Shown: one piece after another, positions 35,063-45,820 of the stretch
How positions within the stretch are numbered: the first letter of the stretch is position 1
Layout of the letters: the number at the start of each line of letters is the position of its first letter
Assembly (NCBI GenBank): GCA_938028705.1
Contig: CALIZI010000121.1
Coordinates: forward strand, 1-64,000
Source of the DNA: an uncultured Saprospiraceae bacterium
GTDB taxonomy: Bacteria > Bacteroidota > Bacteroidia > Chitinophagales > Saprospiraceae
Direction: 5' to 3'
DNA length: 64,000 bases
Translations under genes and position numbers: made by a program
The notes under the pieces: model-generated
Databases searched by the model: none
Seen by the model: the letters and a program-made list of their open reading frames with translations, nothing else
What the model was told of the DNA's origin: nothing

Positions 35063-38000
35063 ATGAAAAATTACGTCCCAGTATCAAAAATCATGTTATT
35101 ATGCTTGTTCATTACTGTACAAGCTACCGCTCAACCCGCTAATCAAAACACCGATGAGATTATTATAAAATTCAAATCGGATGTAACTCATCAGGTCAAA
35201 TCACAACTACGCAATCAAGTACAAGCCACCAAAAAATCAAAGATATTATCAAGTGACATCAGCACTTGGCAACTCCCCAAAAACACCCTGTTCCTCAAAG
35301 GACAACATATTCAAAACACCCAAGATTATATCGACTACCTCAATCAACAACCGGAGGTCGTCTATGCCGAACCCAACTACGCCGTCCAAGTACTCAGCAC
35401 ACCCAATGACCCACAAATTGACCAACTCTGGGGGATTCAAAACAATGGACAAACAGGCGGTTTGCAAGGCGCAGATATGCGCGTATTCGAGGCTTGGGAT
35501 ATTCGGCACGATGCCACCGCTACGCCTATTGCGATACTTGATACAGGCATTGATTGGCAACACGAAGACCTAATAAAAAATGTATGGCAAAACCTCGGCG
35601 AAGATGCCGACGGCGATGGTCAAGTACTCGAATGGAATGGCACTGAATGGACTTTTGACCCCGATGACGAAAACGGAATTGACGATGATGGAAATGGCTA
35701 TGATGACGACTTCATCGGCTGGGATTTTGTAAATAATGACAACAACCCTTATGATGATAATGGACACGGTACACACGTAGCGGGCATCGCAGGTGCGCGA
35801 GGCAATAACGGTATTGGCACAACAGGTATCGCATGGGAAGCTCAATTGCTCGCACTTAAAGTCTTTGACGCAAATGGTTCAGGCTCAATGGATAATGTCA
35901 TTGCTGCATTGGACTACACCATTCAACAAGGTATCAAAATAACCAACAACAGTTGGGGAACAATCTCCGAATCACAAGCACTCTACGATGCGATTAACAA
36001 CACCCAAAATACCGGACAAATCTTCGTAGCAGCAGCAGGTAATAACGCCACTGATAATGACCTCGCTTTCGGTAATATTTATCCGGCAAGTTATGACCTC
36101 GACAACATCATCGCAGTAGCATCCACCAATCAGTTTGACCAAAAGGCTAACTTCTCCAATTATGGAGCAGTGACGATTGATATTGGGACGCCGGGCAAGG
36201 GAATTTATAGTACCTTGCCCGGCAATAGTTACGGTTATTTGTATGGCACATCTATGTCTGCGCCTTACCTTGCCGGAGCTGCCGCCTTGTTGTGGTCGGA
36301 AGCCAATACGCTTGCACCACTTCAAGTCAAAAACACCCTCCTCAACACCGCTCAACCACTACCCGATTTAGAAGGAAAATGCGTTTCAGGCGGACGACTT
36401 GACCTATTTAATGCACTACATACGCTCACCACGCCTAATGCCGATTTTGAAGTAACAAATACAGGTTTGACCATTGATTTGGCTGCCGAAAATATAAGTT
36501 CCGGTACGACTTATCAATGGAATTTTGGCGATGGCGCAAGCGCGACCTCATCCGTACCTACGCACACCTACACGAGCGAAGGCAATTACCCCGTCTGCCT
36601 GACTGTAACCAAGTACGGACAAAGCAATACTTTTTGCAAAAATATTACCGTCATTCAAAATGGCAACACCAACGATTGTGAAACCGAATGGACACTACAA
36701 ACGCACGGTGACCGCATGAATGCACTTGCCCCCGACGGCGAATATATTTGGGCAGGAACAACAGGTGGTTTGCTAAAATTTAATACCCTCACCGATGATT
36801 TTATTTTTTACAGTACGGTCAATTCCGACCTGCCACATAATGACGTACTTTCGGTAGCAACCGACCTCAACGGCTATCTTTGGGTCGGCACGGGCGAGGG
36901 CGGTGCAGCCAAATTTGACGGTACGAATTGGACGATTTATAACACACAAAATTCAGGTATTCCCAACAATAGAATCACTGATATTGCTATCGCGCCAAAC
37001 GGTGAAATTTGGATAGCTACCGAAGGTGGCGGTGCTGCCCGATTCGATGGAAATTCGACTTGGCAGGTCTATGATGCTTCCAATCATTTACCGAGTGGTT
37101 CAGGTTATGGATTCAATGTAATTAATGATATTGAAATAACCACCGATGGTACAATATGGATAGGTATGCGTGGTGAGGGACTTGTCAAATTTGATGGTAC
37201 AAATTGGATAAATTATAGAAAATCGAATGGTTTAAATCACAATAATGTTCGCACAATTGCGAGCGATTCCAATACCGGAAATTTATGGCTTGGCACACAA
37301 AAAGGCATGGTGCAATTCACACCTTCTAATGAGCAATTTACATTATTAAATGCTTTACAAAATATCAATATGCTCTCTTCTTACGTCAGTCCGCAAGGCG
37401 AGCCTTGGTTTGGAAATGCTATTGGTTTACACCAATTACACACAGATGGTACTATCACTATACACAACGGACAAAGCACCGATTACGAGTTGAGAAGTAG
37501 TGTAATCAGAGCCATTACCCAAGACGAAAACGGCAATATGTGGATAGGTACAGGCAGAAGCCTTACGAAATATGACGGCACTACATGGACAGGTTATCGC
37601 CAATTTAATGATGAGATTTCCGGTAACGATGTACTTGGTATCAAACAAGCCTCTTCCGGTGAAATATTCGTAGGAACATACAGCGATGTCATGCGTATCC
37701 TTGATGATACAATTTATCGTTATTCCGTCGGCAATTCAGCTTTGACGACCACAGAAGTACGCGATATTCTTGCTGATGATAATGGCACAATTTGGCTCGC
37801 AACACGTAAAGGCATTGCCGAAATTACTCAATTTGAAAACCCCAATAACTGGACAATTTATGATACACTTGGCACATCCGGTGTAGTCATCGGAGCGCAA
37901 GATTTTCACAGCCTTGCCCAAGACCACAACGGCACACTTTGGGCAGGTATCACCAATGGTGGTTTATATAAATATGATGGTGCAACTTGGACATACATCA

Positions 38001-40777
38001 GCCCCAATAACTCACCTTTGCCGACTTATGCTGTCAGAGATATTACTTTTGACCCTGTACATCAAAACATTTGGATAGCCACCGCAGGAAAAGGACTCGT
38101 ACAAGTGGATGCTAATGATAATTGGACGATTTATAATAAAGAAAATAATCAATTAAGACACAACACCGTCAATACCGTAACCACTGATAATCAAGGCAAT
38201 GTATGGTACGGAACAGATTGGGGAATGGGTGTATTCGACGGTATAGATTTCATCAATCATCATCCCAACAATTCAGATATTATTGACAATAAAGTCCTTT
38301 CATTACACACCGATTCCAATACTGGAAATGTATGGGTAGGTACAAAAGAAGGCTTATGTAAATTTGACGGAGTAGATAAATGGACGGCTTATGACAATGG
38401 TAGCATCAACATCAGCGACCCCGTACAAGCCATAGAAATCACCGATGACGGCAGAAAATGGATAGGCACTTACGGTGGTTTGAGCATACTTGCGGCTGAT
38501 TTGGCTTCCTTTTCTTTTGATAATTATAGTCCCTGTACAGATTCGATAATTACATTTTATAATACTTCAGAAAATACAAATACAGGCGATTGGTATGTCA
38601 ATGATGTCTATATTTCTTCTGCGCCGAATATCACCTATAATTTCCCGTCAAAAGGCATTTACGAAGTCAAACTAATCGCGAATGACGGCGGTATTTGTAC
38701 GTCCGAATTTAAAAAAGATATTATTATTGGTGATAATGCGAATTTACTCGAATTAGAAGACGCAGTAACGGTATGTGATGATTATTTTATAATAAAAACA
38801 GAACTCGAACACCTCGCTTCTTACCGTTGGTATTTTGATAATATGATGGTTGGAAATCAATCCGAATACACCGCTATGCAGTCCGGTCAATACATTTTAA
38901 ACGTAGAAGACCCTTGCGGAAATACCAAGTCTGATACACTCCAACTTACCCTCGAAGACAACTGCGTGTGGTCCGGCGATACAAATGATGATGGTATCGT
39001 CAATCTATTTGATGTACTTCGCATTGGCAGAGCATATAATACTGTGGGAATTGCTCGTCCTAATCCTTCTATTGAATGGGAAGCACAAACATCAGAAGAT
39101 TGGAACGCTACATTTTTTGATGATATAAATTACAAACACACCGACACCAATGGTGACGGCATCATTGACATCAACGACATAGATGCGATTCTTGCAAACT
39201 ATAAAAAAACACATGGTTTAAATCCGTCTTACCCTGCATCAGACATAGGTGGTGCAGTACAACTCGTACTAAATATCAACCAACCCACCATTTTAAATGG
39301 CGTTGCCAATACTACAATTGGTATCAACTTGGAACACACAAACGGAGAAAATATCAATGCCTATGGCTTGGCATTTACGCTCAACCATAGCGGTACAGCA
39401 AGCACTGATTTCAGCAATTCTTCTTTTGGGAATAGCAGCGATATACTTACATTTGAAAAAAGCCAAGCCGGACAAACTGACATCGTAATTATACGAAAGG
39501 ATAAAAATAATATTATTGGAAATGGTACTACAGCTATCGTTTCTACATTGGAAGACCTTCCACACGGAGAACCCGAAGTCAACAACCTCTCCATCCTCAG
39601 CATCAACAATGTACGCCTGATAGACAAAGACGGCAACATCATCCCCATCGGTAGCCAGACTACAACCTATAGTGCCGATGTGCAAAGCATGGACATCATC
39701 ACCAATGCACAACCTCTGAATTGTGAAGGTTTGGGTGAAGTACAAACAAGTATCACAGGTGGTACGCCTCCATACACCTACACATGGAGCAATGGTACAA
39801 ATACCCAAAATATTGCCAACCTTGAAACGGGATTATACCACCTCACTGTCACCGATGCCAATGGTATGACTGCCGAAACCACCACTTTCATCGACGACAA
39901 ATCCATACGCCTCAATACTGAAACTAGGCCCGAAACCAACGGACTTGCCAATGGCACAGCTGCTATCACCGTAGGCGGTGGCACAGGCAATTACAGCTAT
40001 CTTTGGAGTACAGGACAAACAGGTGAAAATATAGTGGGTTTAGAATCAGGCACTTATACCGTTACAGTAACAGATGAATCGGGCTGTATGCAGGAAGCTA
40101 TTGCGATAGTTCCCGGTAATATCCAACTCAATATGCGCGTATTTTTAGAAGGAAATTATATTCCCGATGACGGTATGATGCACGATGATTTAAGAAAACT
40201 CAATTTACTGCCTCTTACGTCGCCCTATCATTCCAATGAAAAAACATTGACGGGTATATTCTCCACAGAGAGCAATGATGCAATAGTGGACTGGCTAAAA
40301 ATCAAACTCCTTGACCCTATAACTTTTACGATTTTAGATAGTCGTTCTGCCTTATTGCAAAGAGACGGTGACATTGTAGAACTTGATGGTAAAACATCTA
40401 TCAGTATGAGCATTGCTGAAAACAGAGACGCACTATTACTCATTCGTCATCGCAATCACTTGGGCATTATATCGCCAAATCATGTTGAACCAAATACAAC
40501 ATTTAATGCCGATTTTACGCAGCAAAATACAACAAATTTTGGGGCAGGACAAAAACAACTCCCCACAGGCGAATGGCTAATGTACGCAGGAAATGCGGTT
40601 GACAATACTGGAATTGATGAAGAAGTCAATGGCGAAGATAAAGGTACGTGGTTCTCATTAAACGGTAATTTCAAAGTTTACACTCGCGAAGATTTCAACC
40701 TTAATGGTGATGTCAATGGTGCAGACAAAATATTTTGGCAACGCAATAACGGTACTTTCAACAACTTACCCGAATAA
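35063..40777 (+). CDS. Giant secreted subtilase with propeller, PKD, dockerin, cohesin-like and SprB-like domains
   Basis: A 1904-aa exported protein. Signal peptide 1-23 (ends TATAQ); propeptide (DEIIIKFKSD); S8 protease about 130-430 with D160 in AILDTGID, H235 in GHGTHVAG, N327 in AAAGN and S397 in GTSMSAPY. Next a PKD domain (455-535; YQWNFGDGA), a long two-component-regulator-type propeller (545-1140) with about thirteen WVGT/WIGT-type blades, another PKD-like domain (1150-1220), a dockerin (about 1305-1385; GDTNDDGIVNLFDVL, DTNGDGIIDINDIDAIL), a cohesin-like domain (about 1395-1535; AYGLAFTLNHSGTAS), two SprB-like repeats (GGTPPYTYTWSNG; GGGTGNYSYLWSTG) and a final EF-like GDVNGADK segment. 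It has no standard T9SS tail. A dockerin and a cohesin-like domain in one chain could allow self-assembly, an inference. Confidence 0.9.
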   Translation: MKNYVPVSKIMLLCLFITVQATAQPANQNTDEIIIKFKSDVTHQVKSQLRNQVQATKKSKILSSDISTWQLPKNTLFLKGQHIQNTQDYIDYLNQQPEVVYAEPNYAVQVLSTPNDPQIDQLWGIQNNGQTGGLQGADMRVFEAWDIRHDATATPIAILDTGIDWQHEDLIKNVWQNLGEDADGDGQVLEWNGTEWTFDPDDENGIDDDGNGYDDDFIGWDFVNNDNNPYDDNGHGTHVAGIAGARGNNGIGTTGIAWEAQLLALKVFDANGSGSMDNVIAALDYTIQQGIKITNNSWGTISESQALYDAINNTQNTGQIFVAAAGNNATDNDLAFGNIYPASYDLDNIIAVASTNQFDQKANFSNYGAVTIDIGTPGKGIYSTLPGNSYGYLYGTSMSAPYLAGAAALLWSEANTLAPLQVKNTLLNTAQPLPDLEGKCVSGGRLDLFNALHTLTTPNADFEVTNTGLTIDLAAENISSGTTYQWNFGDGASATSSVPTHTYTSEGNYPVCLTVTKYGQSNTFCKNITVIQNGNTNDCETEWTLQTHGDRMNALAPDGEYIWAGTTGGLLKFNTLTDDFIFYSTVNSDLPHNDVLSVATDLNGYLWVGTGEGGAAKFDGTNWTIYNTQNSGIPNNRITDIAIAPNGEIWIATEGGGAARFDGNSTWQVYDASNHLPSGSGYGFNVINDIEITTDGTIWIGMRGEGLVKFDGTNWINYRKSNGLNHNNVRTIASDSNTGNLWLGTQKGMVQFTPSNEQFTLLNALQNINMLSSYVSPQGEPWFGNAIGLHQLHTDGTITIHNGQSTDYELRSSVIRAITQDENGNMWIGTGRSLTKYDGTTWTGYRQFNDEISGNDVLGIKQASSGEIFVGTYSDVMRILDDTIYRYSVGNSALTTTEVRDILADDNGTIWLATRKGIAEITQFENPNNWTIYDTLGTSGVVIGAQDFHSLAQDHNGTLWAGITNGGLYKYDGATWTYISPNNSPLPTYAVRDITFDPVHQNIWIATAGKGLVQVDANDNWTIYNKENNQLRHNTVNTVTTDNQGNVWYGTDWGMGVFDGIDFINHHPNNSDIIDNKVLSLHTDSNTGNVWVGTKEGLCKFDGVDKWTAYDNGSINISDPVQAIEITDDGRKWIGTYGGLSILAADLASFSFDNYSPCTDSIITFYNTSENTNTGDWYVNDVYISSAPNITYNFPSKGIYEVKLIANDGGICTSEFKKDIIIGDNANLLELEDAVTVCDDYFIIKTELEHLASYRWYFDNMMVGNQSEYTAMQSGQYILNVEDPCGNTKSDTLQLTLEDNCVWSGDTNDDGIVNLFDVLRIGRAYNTVGIARPNPSIEWEAQTSEDWNATFFDDINYKHTDTNGDGIIDINDIDAILANYKKTHGLNPSYPASDIGGAVQLVLNINQPTILNGVANTTIGINLEHTNGENINAYGLAFTLNHSGTASTDFSNSSFGNSSDILTFEKSQAGQTDIVIIRKDKNNIIGNGTTAIVSTLEDLPHGEPEVNNLSILSINNVRLIDKDGNIIPIGSQTTTYSADVQSMDIITNAQPLNCEGLGEVQTSITGGTPPYTYTWSNGTNTQNIANLETGLYHLTVTDANGMTAETTTFIDDKSIRLNTETRPETNGLANGTAAITVGGGTGNYSYLWSTGQTGENIVGLESGTYTVTVTDESGCMQEAIAIVPGNIQLNMRVFLEGNYIPDDGMMHDDLRKLNLLPLTSPYHSNEKTLTGIFSTESNDAIVDWLKIKLLDPITFTILDSRSALLQRDGDIVELDGKTSISMSIAENRDALLLIRHRNHLGIISPNHVEPNTTFNADFTQQNTTNFGAGQKQLPTGEWLMYAGNAVDNTGIDEEVNGEDKGTWFSLNGNFKVYTREDFNLNGDVNGADKIFWQRNNGTFNNLPE

Positions 40778-40780
40778 ACC

Positions 40781-40841
40781 GTACAGGCGATTTCAATCGC
40801 CATGTCAAATTATTACACATGGCGATTGAAATCGCCTGTAC
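40781..40841. terminator. Perfect 25-bp-stem hairpin, likely transcript end of the subtilase gene
   Basis: 40781-40805 (GTACAGGCGATTTCAATCGC, then CATGT) is the exact reverse complement of 40817-40841, loop 11. The same stem occurs at 54571-54649, so it is a repeat family used at gene ends. No strong T-run follows. Confidence 0.55.
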
Positions 40842-41088
40842 GATTCCTATCCACACATTTTTCTTAAAAAACAACAACAATCTGAACGTTCAATTTTGGG
40901 CGAAAGCCTTCACCATGCCCCATTCAAACTTAAAATGCGACAAAGACAATTATTAAACAATTATTAAACTTTGGTGAATTGGTTGATTGGTGAATTAGTT
41001 AATCAGGTATTCATAAGTTGCACGCAGCGAAATACCTAATTAACCAATCACCTAATCAACTGATTAACCAATTACAAAACAATGTATT

Positions 41089-44000
41089 ATGAACTTTAAA
41101 TCATTTTTATTCACATTCATCGCTTGCTTACTTATCACGCAAGCTTACACACAAAATACCCTTGATTACGATTGGAAAAATGTCAAAATTGGCGGCGGCG
41201 GCTACATCACAGGGATGAAGGTACATCCGCAAGACCCCAACATTATATACCTGCGTACCGATGTGGGCGGTGCTTACCGTTGGAATCCTGCAACGCAAGA
41301 AGTCGAACAAATTATCAATTTTCGTAATGGCAATTACTATGGCGTAGCGGGCATTGCTTTGCACCCGACCAATAAAAACATCGTCTATCTTGCTGTTGAT
41401 AGAGGTAATACAGCGAGTAATTCTGCCATTTTAAAATCCACCAACAGGGGAGATACTTGGCAAGTAATTCCTACTGATAATTTCAAATTCGGCGCAAATG
41501 GCGGGCGCAATAACAGCGACACCGACGACCGAGACCGCGAAGGTTCGCCTATTGCCGTCAATCCGAATGATGCCAACGAACTTTGGGTCGGCTCCCGCGA
41601 AAAAGGACTTTGGCGACTCAATGGCACTTCATGGACACGCATTGCCGCAGGTACGATACCTGATAATAATTTGGAAAACAGCATCCGCAACGTCCTCTTT
41701 CATCCCACTGATGCCAACTACATTTACGTGGGCTACTACAACTACGGTATCTATCGCAGCAGCAACGGCGGCGCGAGTTTCAGCCCAATCAACGGCGGCA
41801 ATAACAAGCTCAGAGATGTCAGCGATTTGAGTTTTTCCAAAAACGGTACAAAACTCTACGCCGCTTGTCGCAATAATGGCGTTTTTAAACTAAATAATCC
41901 TCTGACAAGTACAAATTGGACCAATACAAACATTGGAGATGCCAATGTCAATTGGGGCTACCTCACCGTCACCGCAAGCCCACACAATGACAACATTGTA
42001 GTAGCTTGTCCGGCGGGTACGGGTGGAAATAATTTTGCACGTTTACATGTTTCTTATGATAGTGGAAATACCTGGACAAAGAAAAATAACGCCACTTCCG
42101 TCACTATTTTTAATTGGAATCAAAACAACGGAAAAGGACTACATACCGGACAACTCGCCTTTGACTCCGCCAACCCGAATAAACTCTATTTTACCTCTTG
42201 GTCGGGCTTATGGTACACCTCAAATTGGCAAGCAAATCAGGTGGCATGGAGCAATGACATGTCTTACGGACACGAAGAAATCGTCAATACAGGCTTGACC
42301 GCTTTTCCGCCAAATAACAACGGAACAGTACTTGGTGCCAACTCCGCCGACCACGCAGGTTGGATTATCACCGACCCCGACAATTATCCTTCGGAAGACA
42401 TCAAAGACCTCACTACGCCAAGCGGTAGCTACATCAAAGGGGCAGGTACAGCCATCTGCGAACAATTCCCGGCAAACATCGTCGTATCATCCACTCGAAA
42501 CTGGAAGGATTCGGACGGCTATATTTTGTATTCGACTGATGCGGGGCAGAGTTTCAGCAGAGCAAACGGCTACCAAACCGCTTGGGGAAAAGCCAATGTA
42601 GCCATAGCTCAACGCAATCCCAACAACATCGTAGTTGTATGCAGTGCAGGCGTAAAATACTCCACAGATAGAGGCGCGACCTTTAATAATGCAAACGACA
42701 TATCAGGTGTATCTGCCACAAATAGTGTGTTTTTTTCCCACCGTCCGTTGGTCGCAGACGCAGTGGCGAATAATACATTTTACATCTATAACCGTAACAA
42801 TGCGAAAGTATATCGAAGTACAAATAACGGTCAAAACTGGTCAGAACGCGGTACTATTCCCGACAACTTTAAATTGACCAATGAAAGCAACTCCACACGA
42901 CTCGCAGCCGCTCCCGGCAGAGAAGGACACTTATGGATAAATCACAAAGACAAGGGGCTGTACCGTAGTACCAATGGTGGTGGTACATGGAACAAAATCA
43001 ACAATGTCAGCAAAGCCATTGCCATGTCCATTGGAAAAGAAAAAACACCCGGCGGCTATCCGACCATTTATATACTCGGCAGACTTTCCGGTCAAAGTCA
43101 ATCTTGGATATATCGTTCTACCGACCAAGGCGCGACTTGGGAACAAATCAGCGACGACAGCACCCTTTTCCTTGAAGCGCGTATTCGTCACATGGCGGCA
43201 GATAGAAGCGAATTTGGTAAAGTCTATATCAGTGCTTCGGGTATGGGCGTATGGTCGGGCAGTGCAGATGCGATGCCTCCACCACCTGCGGAATTTATCA
43301 ATATCACCGCCCCCACGCAAGGTGAATCCATCCCCAAAGGCAGCATCTACGACATCAGATGGAACGACAACCTACCCGGCGATGTACGAGTCGTTTTATT
43401 TAAAGATGGCAATTATGACCGCACCCTTGCATCGTCTGTTCCGAGCAATGGTAGTTACGCATGGACGGTTGCCAACGACATTCCCGCAGGAAACAATTAT
43501 AGGATTAGAATACGCAGCAATGATAATGGAAACATTGATGATTATAGCGAAAATTTCAGTATCGAAAACGCTTGTCCGGCAGCAAACACGCCTTGCGATG
43601 ATGGCAACCCTGATACTGTAAATGATAGAGAAGATGGTAACTGCAATTGCGCCGGAGATGCAGCAGAGATACTTATCCGTACACAGGCTGACGGCAACGA
43701 TGTAGAAAAAGGCACTAGCCACAATATTTTATGGACTACGAACCTACCGGGTGATATGCGAATAGTCTTGTTCAAAGACGGCAATTATGACCGCATCATT
43801 GAATCGGCTGCTTCAAATAATTATTTGTGGACAGTAGCTAATGATATTCCCGCAGGCGATAATTATTCAATCAGAGTACGCAGCAATACGAATCCTGATA
43901 TTGATGATTTCAGCCAAGATTTCAGCATCGTCGAACCTGCAACTTTAGGCTGTGACCTCATTCCTAATGGTACTTTTGAAAACGGCGATTTATCAGGCTG

Positions 44001-44670
44001 GGAGTTCAAGCAAAATGGCGGCGCATCCGGTACATACAGCAGCCCCTGGAATAGAGCGCAGTTGAGTATCGACAATGCAGGCACTGCCGTATGGCATTTG
44101 AGCCTTCGCCACGATGACATCACCCTCAAAGGTGGTAAAACCTACGAACTCAAGTACGAAGCCAAAGCATGGGGAGATAGGAATATGTCCGTTTTTGTAC
44201 AGCACAAAAATAACAACTACGCTACGTTATATAGCCAAGTTGTGCCACTCGAAAACGCATGGAATCTGCGCCCCACAGCCACCTTTACGATGCCTTCGAA
44301 TGGCGAAGTTGTTATTTCATTCAGATTGGGTACAAATAATAAAACAGTCATATTGGACAATATCACACTCAATGAAGTTGGCTGTTCGGCTGCGAAGAAA
44401 GACGAATCATATTCACCTGATATTCAGTTATTTCCAAATCCCACAACCCACACCATCCATCTCAATACCGAATTATCCGACCATACTTCTGCGGATGTAT
44501 TCGTATATGATGCCTTTGGCAAAATGGTGAAAAACCTGACAGCAATCGAACTGACAGCAGGGCTTCAAACACTTGATATTGATATATCTGACCTGAGTGC
44601 AGGGATGTATTTTTTCACCCTTCAATCAGATAATTGGCAAGCGGTAGAACGATTTGTAATTGTAAGATAA
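41089..44670 (+). CDS. Secreted GH74-like xyloglucanase with two Kre9/KNH-like modules, carbohydrate-binding-like domain and T9SS tail
   Basis: A 1193-aa exported enzyme. Signal peptide 1-22 (ends QAYTQ). Residues 27-745 are a double seven-bladed GH74 propeller: the hallmark IGGGGYITGMKVHPQDPN followed by YLRTDVGGAYRW, with D58 at the position of the known catalytic Asp, and repeated STNRGDTW/YRSSNGG/YSTDAGQSF Asp-box turns. Then two repeats of about 90 aa (ITAPTQGESIPKGSIYDIRW; IRTQADGNDVEKGTSHNILW) of the Kre9/KNH type, a jelly-roll domain (about 960-1090; NGTFENGDLSGWEF) and a T9SS type A tail (LFPNPTTHTIHLNTE to VERFVIVR). GH74 enzymes cut xyloglucan; specificity (endo or reducing-end) cannot be told. 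Likely surface-attached plant-polysaccharide degrader. Confidence 0.9.
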   Translation: MNFKSFLFTFIACLLITQAYTQNTLDYDWKNVKIGGGGYITGMKVHPQDPNIIYLRTDVGGAYRWNPATQEVEQIINFRNGNYYGVAGIALHPTNKNIVYLAVDRGNTASNSAILKSTNRGDTWQVIPTDNFKFGANGGRNNSDTDDRDREGSPIAVNPNDANELWVGSREKGLWRLNGTSWTRIAAGTIPDNNLENSIRNVLFHPTDANYIYVGYYNYGIYRSSNGGASFSPINGGNNKLRDVSDLSFSKNGTKLYAACRNNGVFKLNNPLTSTNWTNTNIGDANVNWGYLTVTASPHNDNIVVACPAGTGGNNFARLHVSYDSGNTWTKKNNATSVTIFNWNQNNGKGLHTGQLAFDSANPNKLYFTSWSGLWYTSNWQANQVAWSNDMSYGHEEIVNTGLTAFPPNNNGTVLGANSADHAGWIITDPDNYPSEDIKDLTTPSGSYIKGAGTAICEQFPANIVVSSTRNWKDSDGYILYSTDAGQSFSRANGYQTAWGKANVAIAQRNPNNIVVVCSAGVKYSTDRGATFNNANDISGVSATNSVFFSHRPLVADAVANNTFYIYNRNNAKVYRSTNNGQNWSERGTIPDNFKLTNESNSTRLAAAPGREGHLWINHKDKGLYRSTNGGGTWNKINNVSKAIAMSIGKEKTPGGYPTIYILGRLSGQSQSWIYRSTDQGATWEQISDDSTLFLEARIRHMAADRSEFGKVYISASGMGVWSGSADAMPPPPAEFINITAPTQGESIPKGSIYDIRWNDNLPGDVRVVLFKDGNYDRTLASSVPSNGSYAWTVANDIPAGNNYRIRIRSNDNGNIDDYSENFSIENACPAANTPCDDGNPDTVNDREDGNCNCAGDAAEILIRTQADGNDVEKGTSHNILWTTNLPGDMRIVLFKDGNYDRIIESAASNNYLWTVANDIPAGDNYSIRVRSNTNPDIDDFSQDFSIVEPATLGCDLIPNGTFENGDLSGWEFKQNGGASGTYSSPWNRAQLSIDNAGTAVWHLSLRHDDITLKGGKTYELKYEAKAWGDRNMSVFVQHKNNNYATLYSQVVPLENAWNLRPTATFTMPSNGEVVISFRLGTNNKTVILDNITLNEVGCSAAKKDESYSPDIQLFPNPTTHTIHLNTELSDHTSADVFVYDAFGKMVKNLTAIELTAGLQTLDIDISDLSAGMYFFTLQSDNWQAVERFVIVR

Positions 44671-44741
44671 AAAATACTCGTGAAGCAATTTTAATGCTCT
44701 AAAAGGTTTTGAAAAAGGAAATTTACTTAACCTTGAGCAAG

Positions 44742-44770
44742 TCGGCAGCTACTTTTGAAGTGGCTGCCGA
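44742..44770 (+). terminator. Rho-independent terminator of the GH74-like gene
   Basis: TCGGCAGC (44742-44749) pairs with GCTGCCGA (44763-44770), extended by a few more pairs, followed by TTTTATTTTG. It lies 72 bp past the stop. Confidence 0.75.
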
Positions 44771-45330
44771 TTTTATTTTGAGATTCGTTTATTTTATATG
44801 TGAATTTGATTTTTGAAAAAAAATCACTAATCTATATCGGACGCAAAAAAATATTAATCATGTAATAAATTTTGCAGAATAATTTAAATTTGTAAATTTA
44901 CATAGTTAAGCAAGATAATAGAATAAAGGAGTCATAAACCAAATGTTAAATCCTTCATAATCAATCATTTAAATTTATTTTAAATGTTAGTTGTGTTATT
45001 TACCTACCTCATATAATGATTTAGTATTTATGTGTCTCTTCAATTTACGCAAAAGTATTTGCTGTTTTCTTGTTCTCTAATTTTTTTCCCCGTTTAAAAA
45101 TATGATAATGATAGGATAAAATTAGGTGATGTTTGGAATAAGTATTTGATTATTAATTATTTGAAATTATAATTTACAACCACTCCACTTTATCTTTATT
45201 TAGATAACATTGAAACATGAGTATTTTTCAATTTATTAAAACTGTTTTTATATTTTAAAAAAATAGAAAATGCGTCTGTTTCAGAAAAACCTTAGTGAAT
45301 ATCCAATATTTAAATACAATAAATTTTATT
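44771..45330. other. AT-rich spacer without recognisable features
   Basis: Nothing coding or repeated stands out. A weak TATCTTTA near 45191 is the nearest thing to a promoter box for the next gene. Confidence 0.4.
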
Positions 45331-45621
45331 ATGAAAAAGATGTCTGCTCTTTTTGTACTGATCTTAGCCTTCTGCGTAGCAGGGCTGGCACAGTCATCAC
45401 CCAAACCTGCCAAGAAAGCTACCTTATTGACCAATGGTACTCAAATAAAAGACGGTAAAACCGGCAAAGTCATTAGAGTGACGAAAGGTACAGTACCCAC
45501 GCCTGTTCCGAATGCGAAGATGACCATTACAAGAACCGGTGTAAGTACACCAAACAATTCTAATAAGTCGTCAGGAAATACACCTGCAAAGCAATCGCCT
45601 AAAGGATTAAATAAACAATAA
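45331..45621 (+). CDS. Small secreted basic protein, 96 aa
   Basis: Start at ATG 45331 (MKKMSALFVLILAFCVAGLAQ), which is a clean signal peptide; the frame also opens at 45295. The mature part of about 75 aa is rich in Lys, Thr, Pro, Ser and Asn (KPAKKATLLTNGTQIKDGKT, then GKVIRVTKG), with no Cys and a disordered tail (NNSNKSSGNTPAKQSPKG). No family recognised. A direct repeat begins 11 bp after its stop. Confidence 0.65.
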   Translation: MKKMSALFVLILAFCVAGLAQSSPKPAKKATLLTNGTQIKDGKTGKVIRVTKGTVPTPVPNAKMTITRTGVSTPNNSNKSSGNTPAKQSPKGLNKQ

Positions 45622-45632
45622 AATACTTATAT

Positions 45633-45769
45633 TGTATTAGGTTTAAAATTATACTTTTTATTTTACAAAATGTTATATTGCTATATTGTTGATAAACAGG
45701 CATTTATGATTTGATTTTGGCTATATACAACAATAAAACAATGTAACAATCTAACCATAAAGCAGTATA
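45633..45769. repeat. Direct repeat, left copy, flanking the Cys-rich repeat gene
   Basis: Runs from TGTATTAGGTTTAAAATTAT to CTAACCATAAAGCAGTATA and matches 48406-48550 at about 90% by eye. The copies flank the 834-aa gene, one on each side, in the same orientation. Confidence 0.8.
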
Positions 45770-45820
45770 ACACTCCAACTAACATGAAACTCATTACTGA
45801 ATAAAGTTAATAAAATTAAA

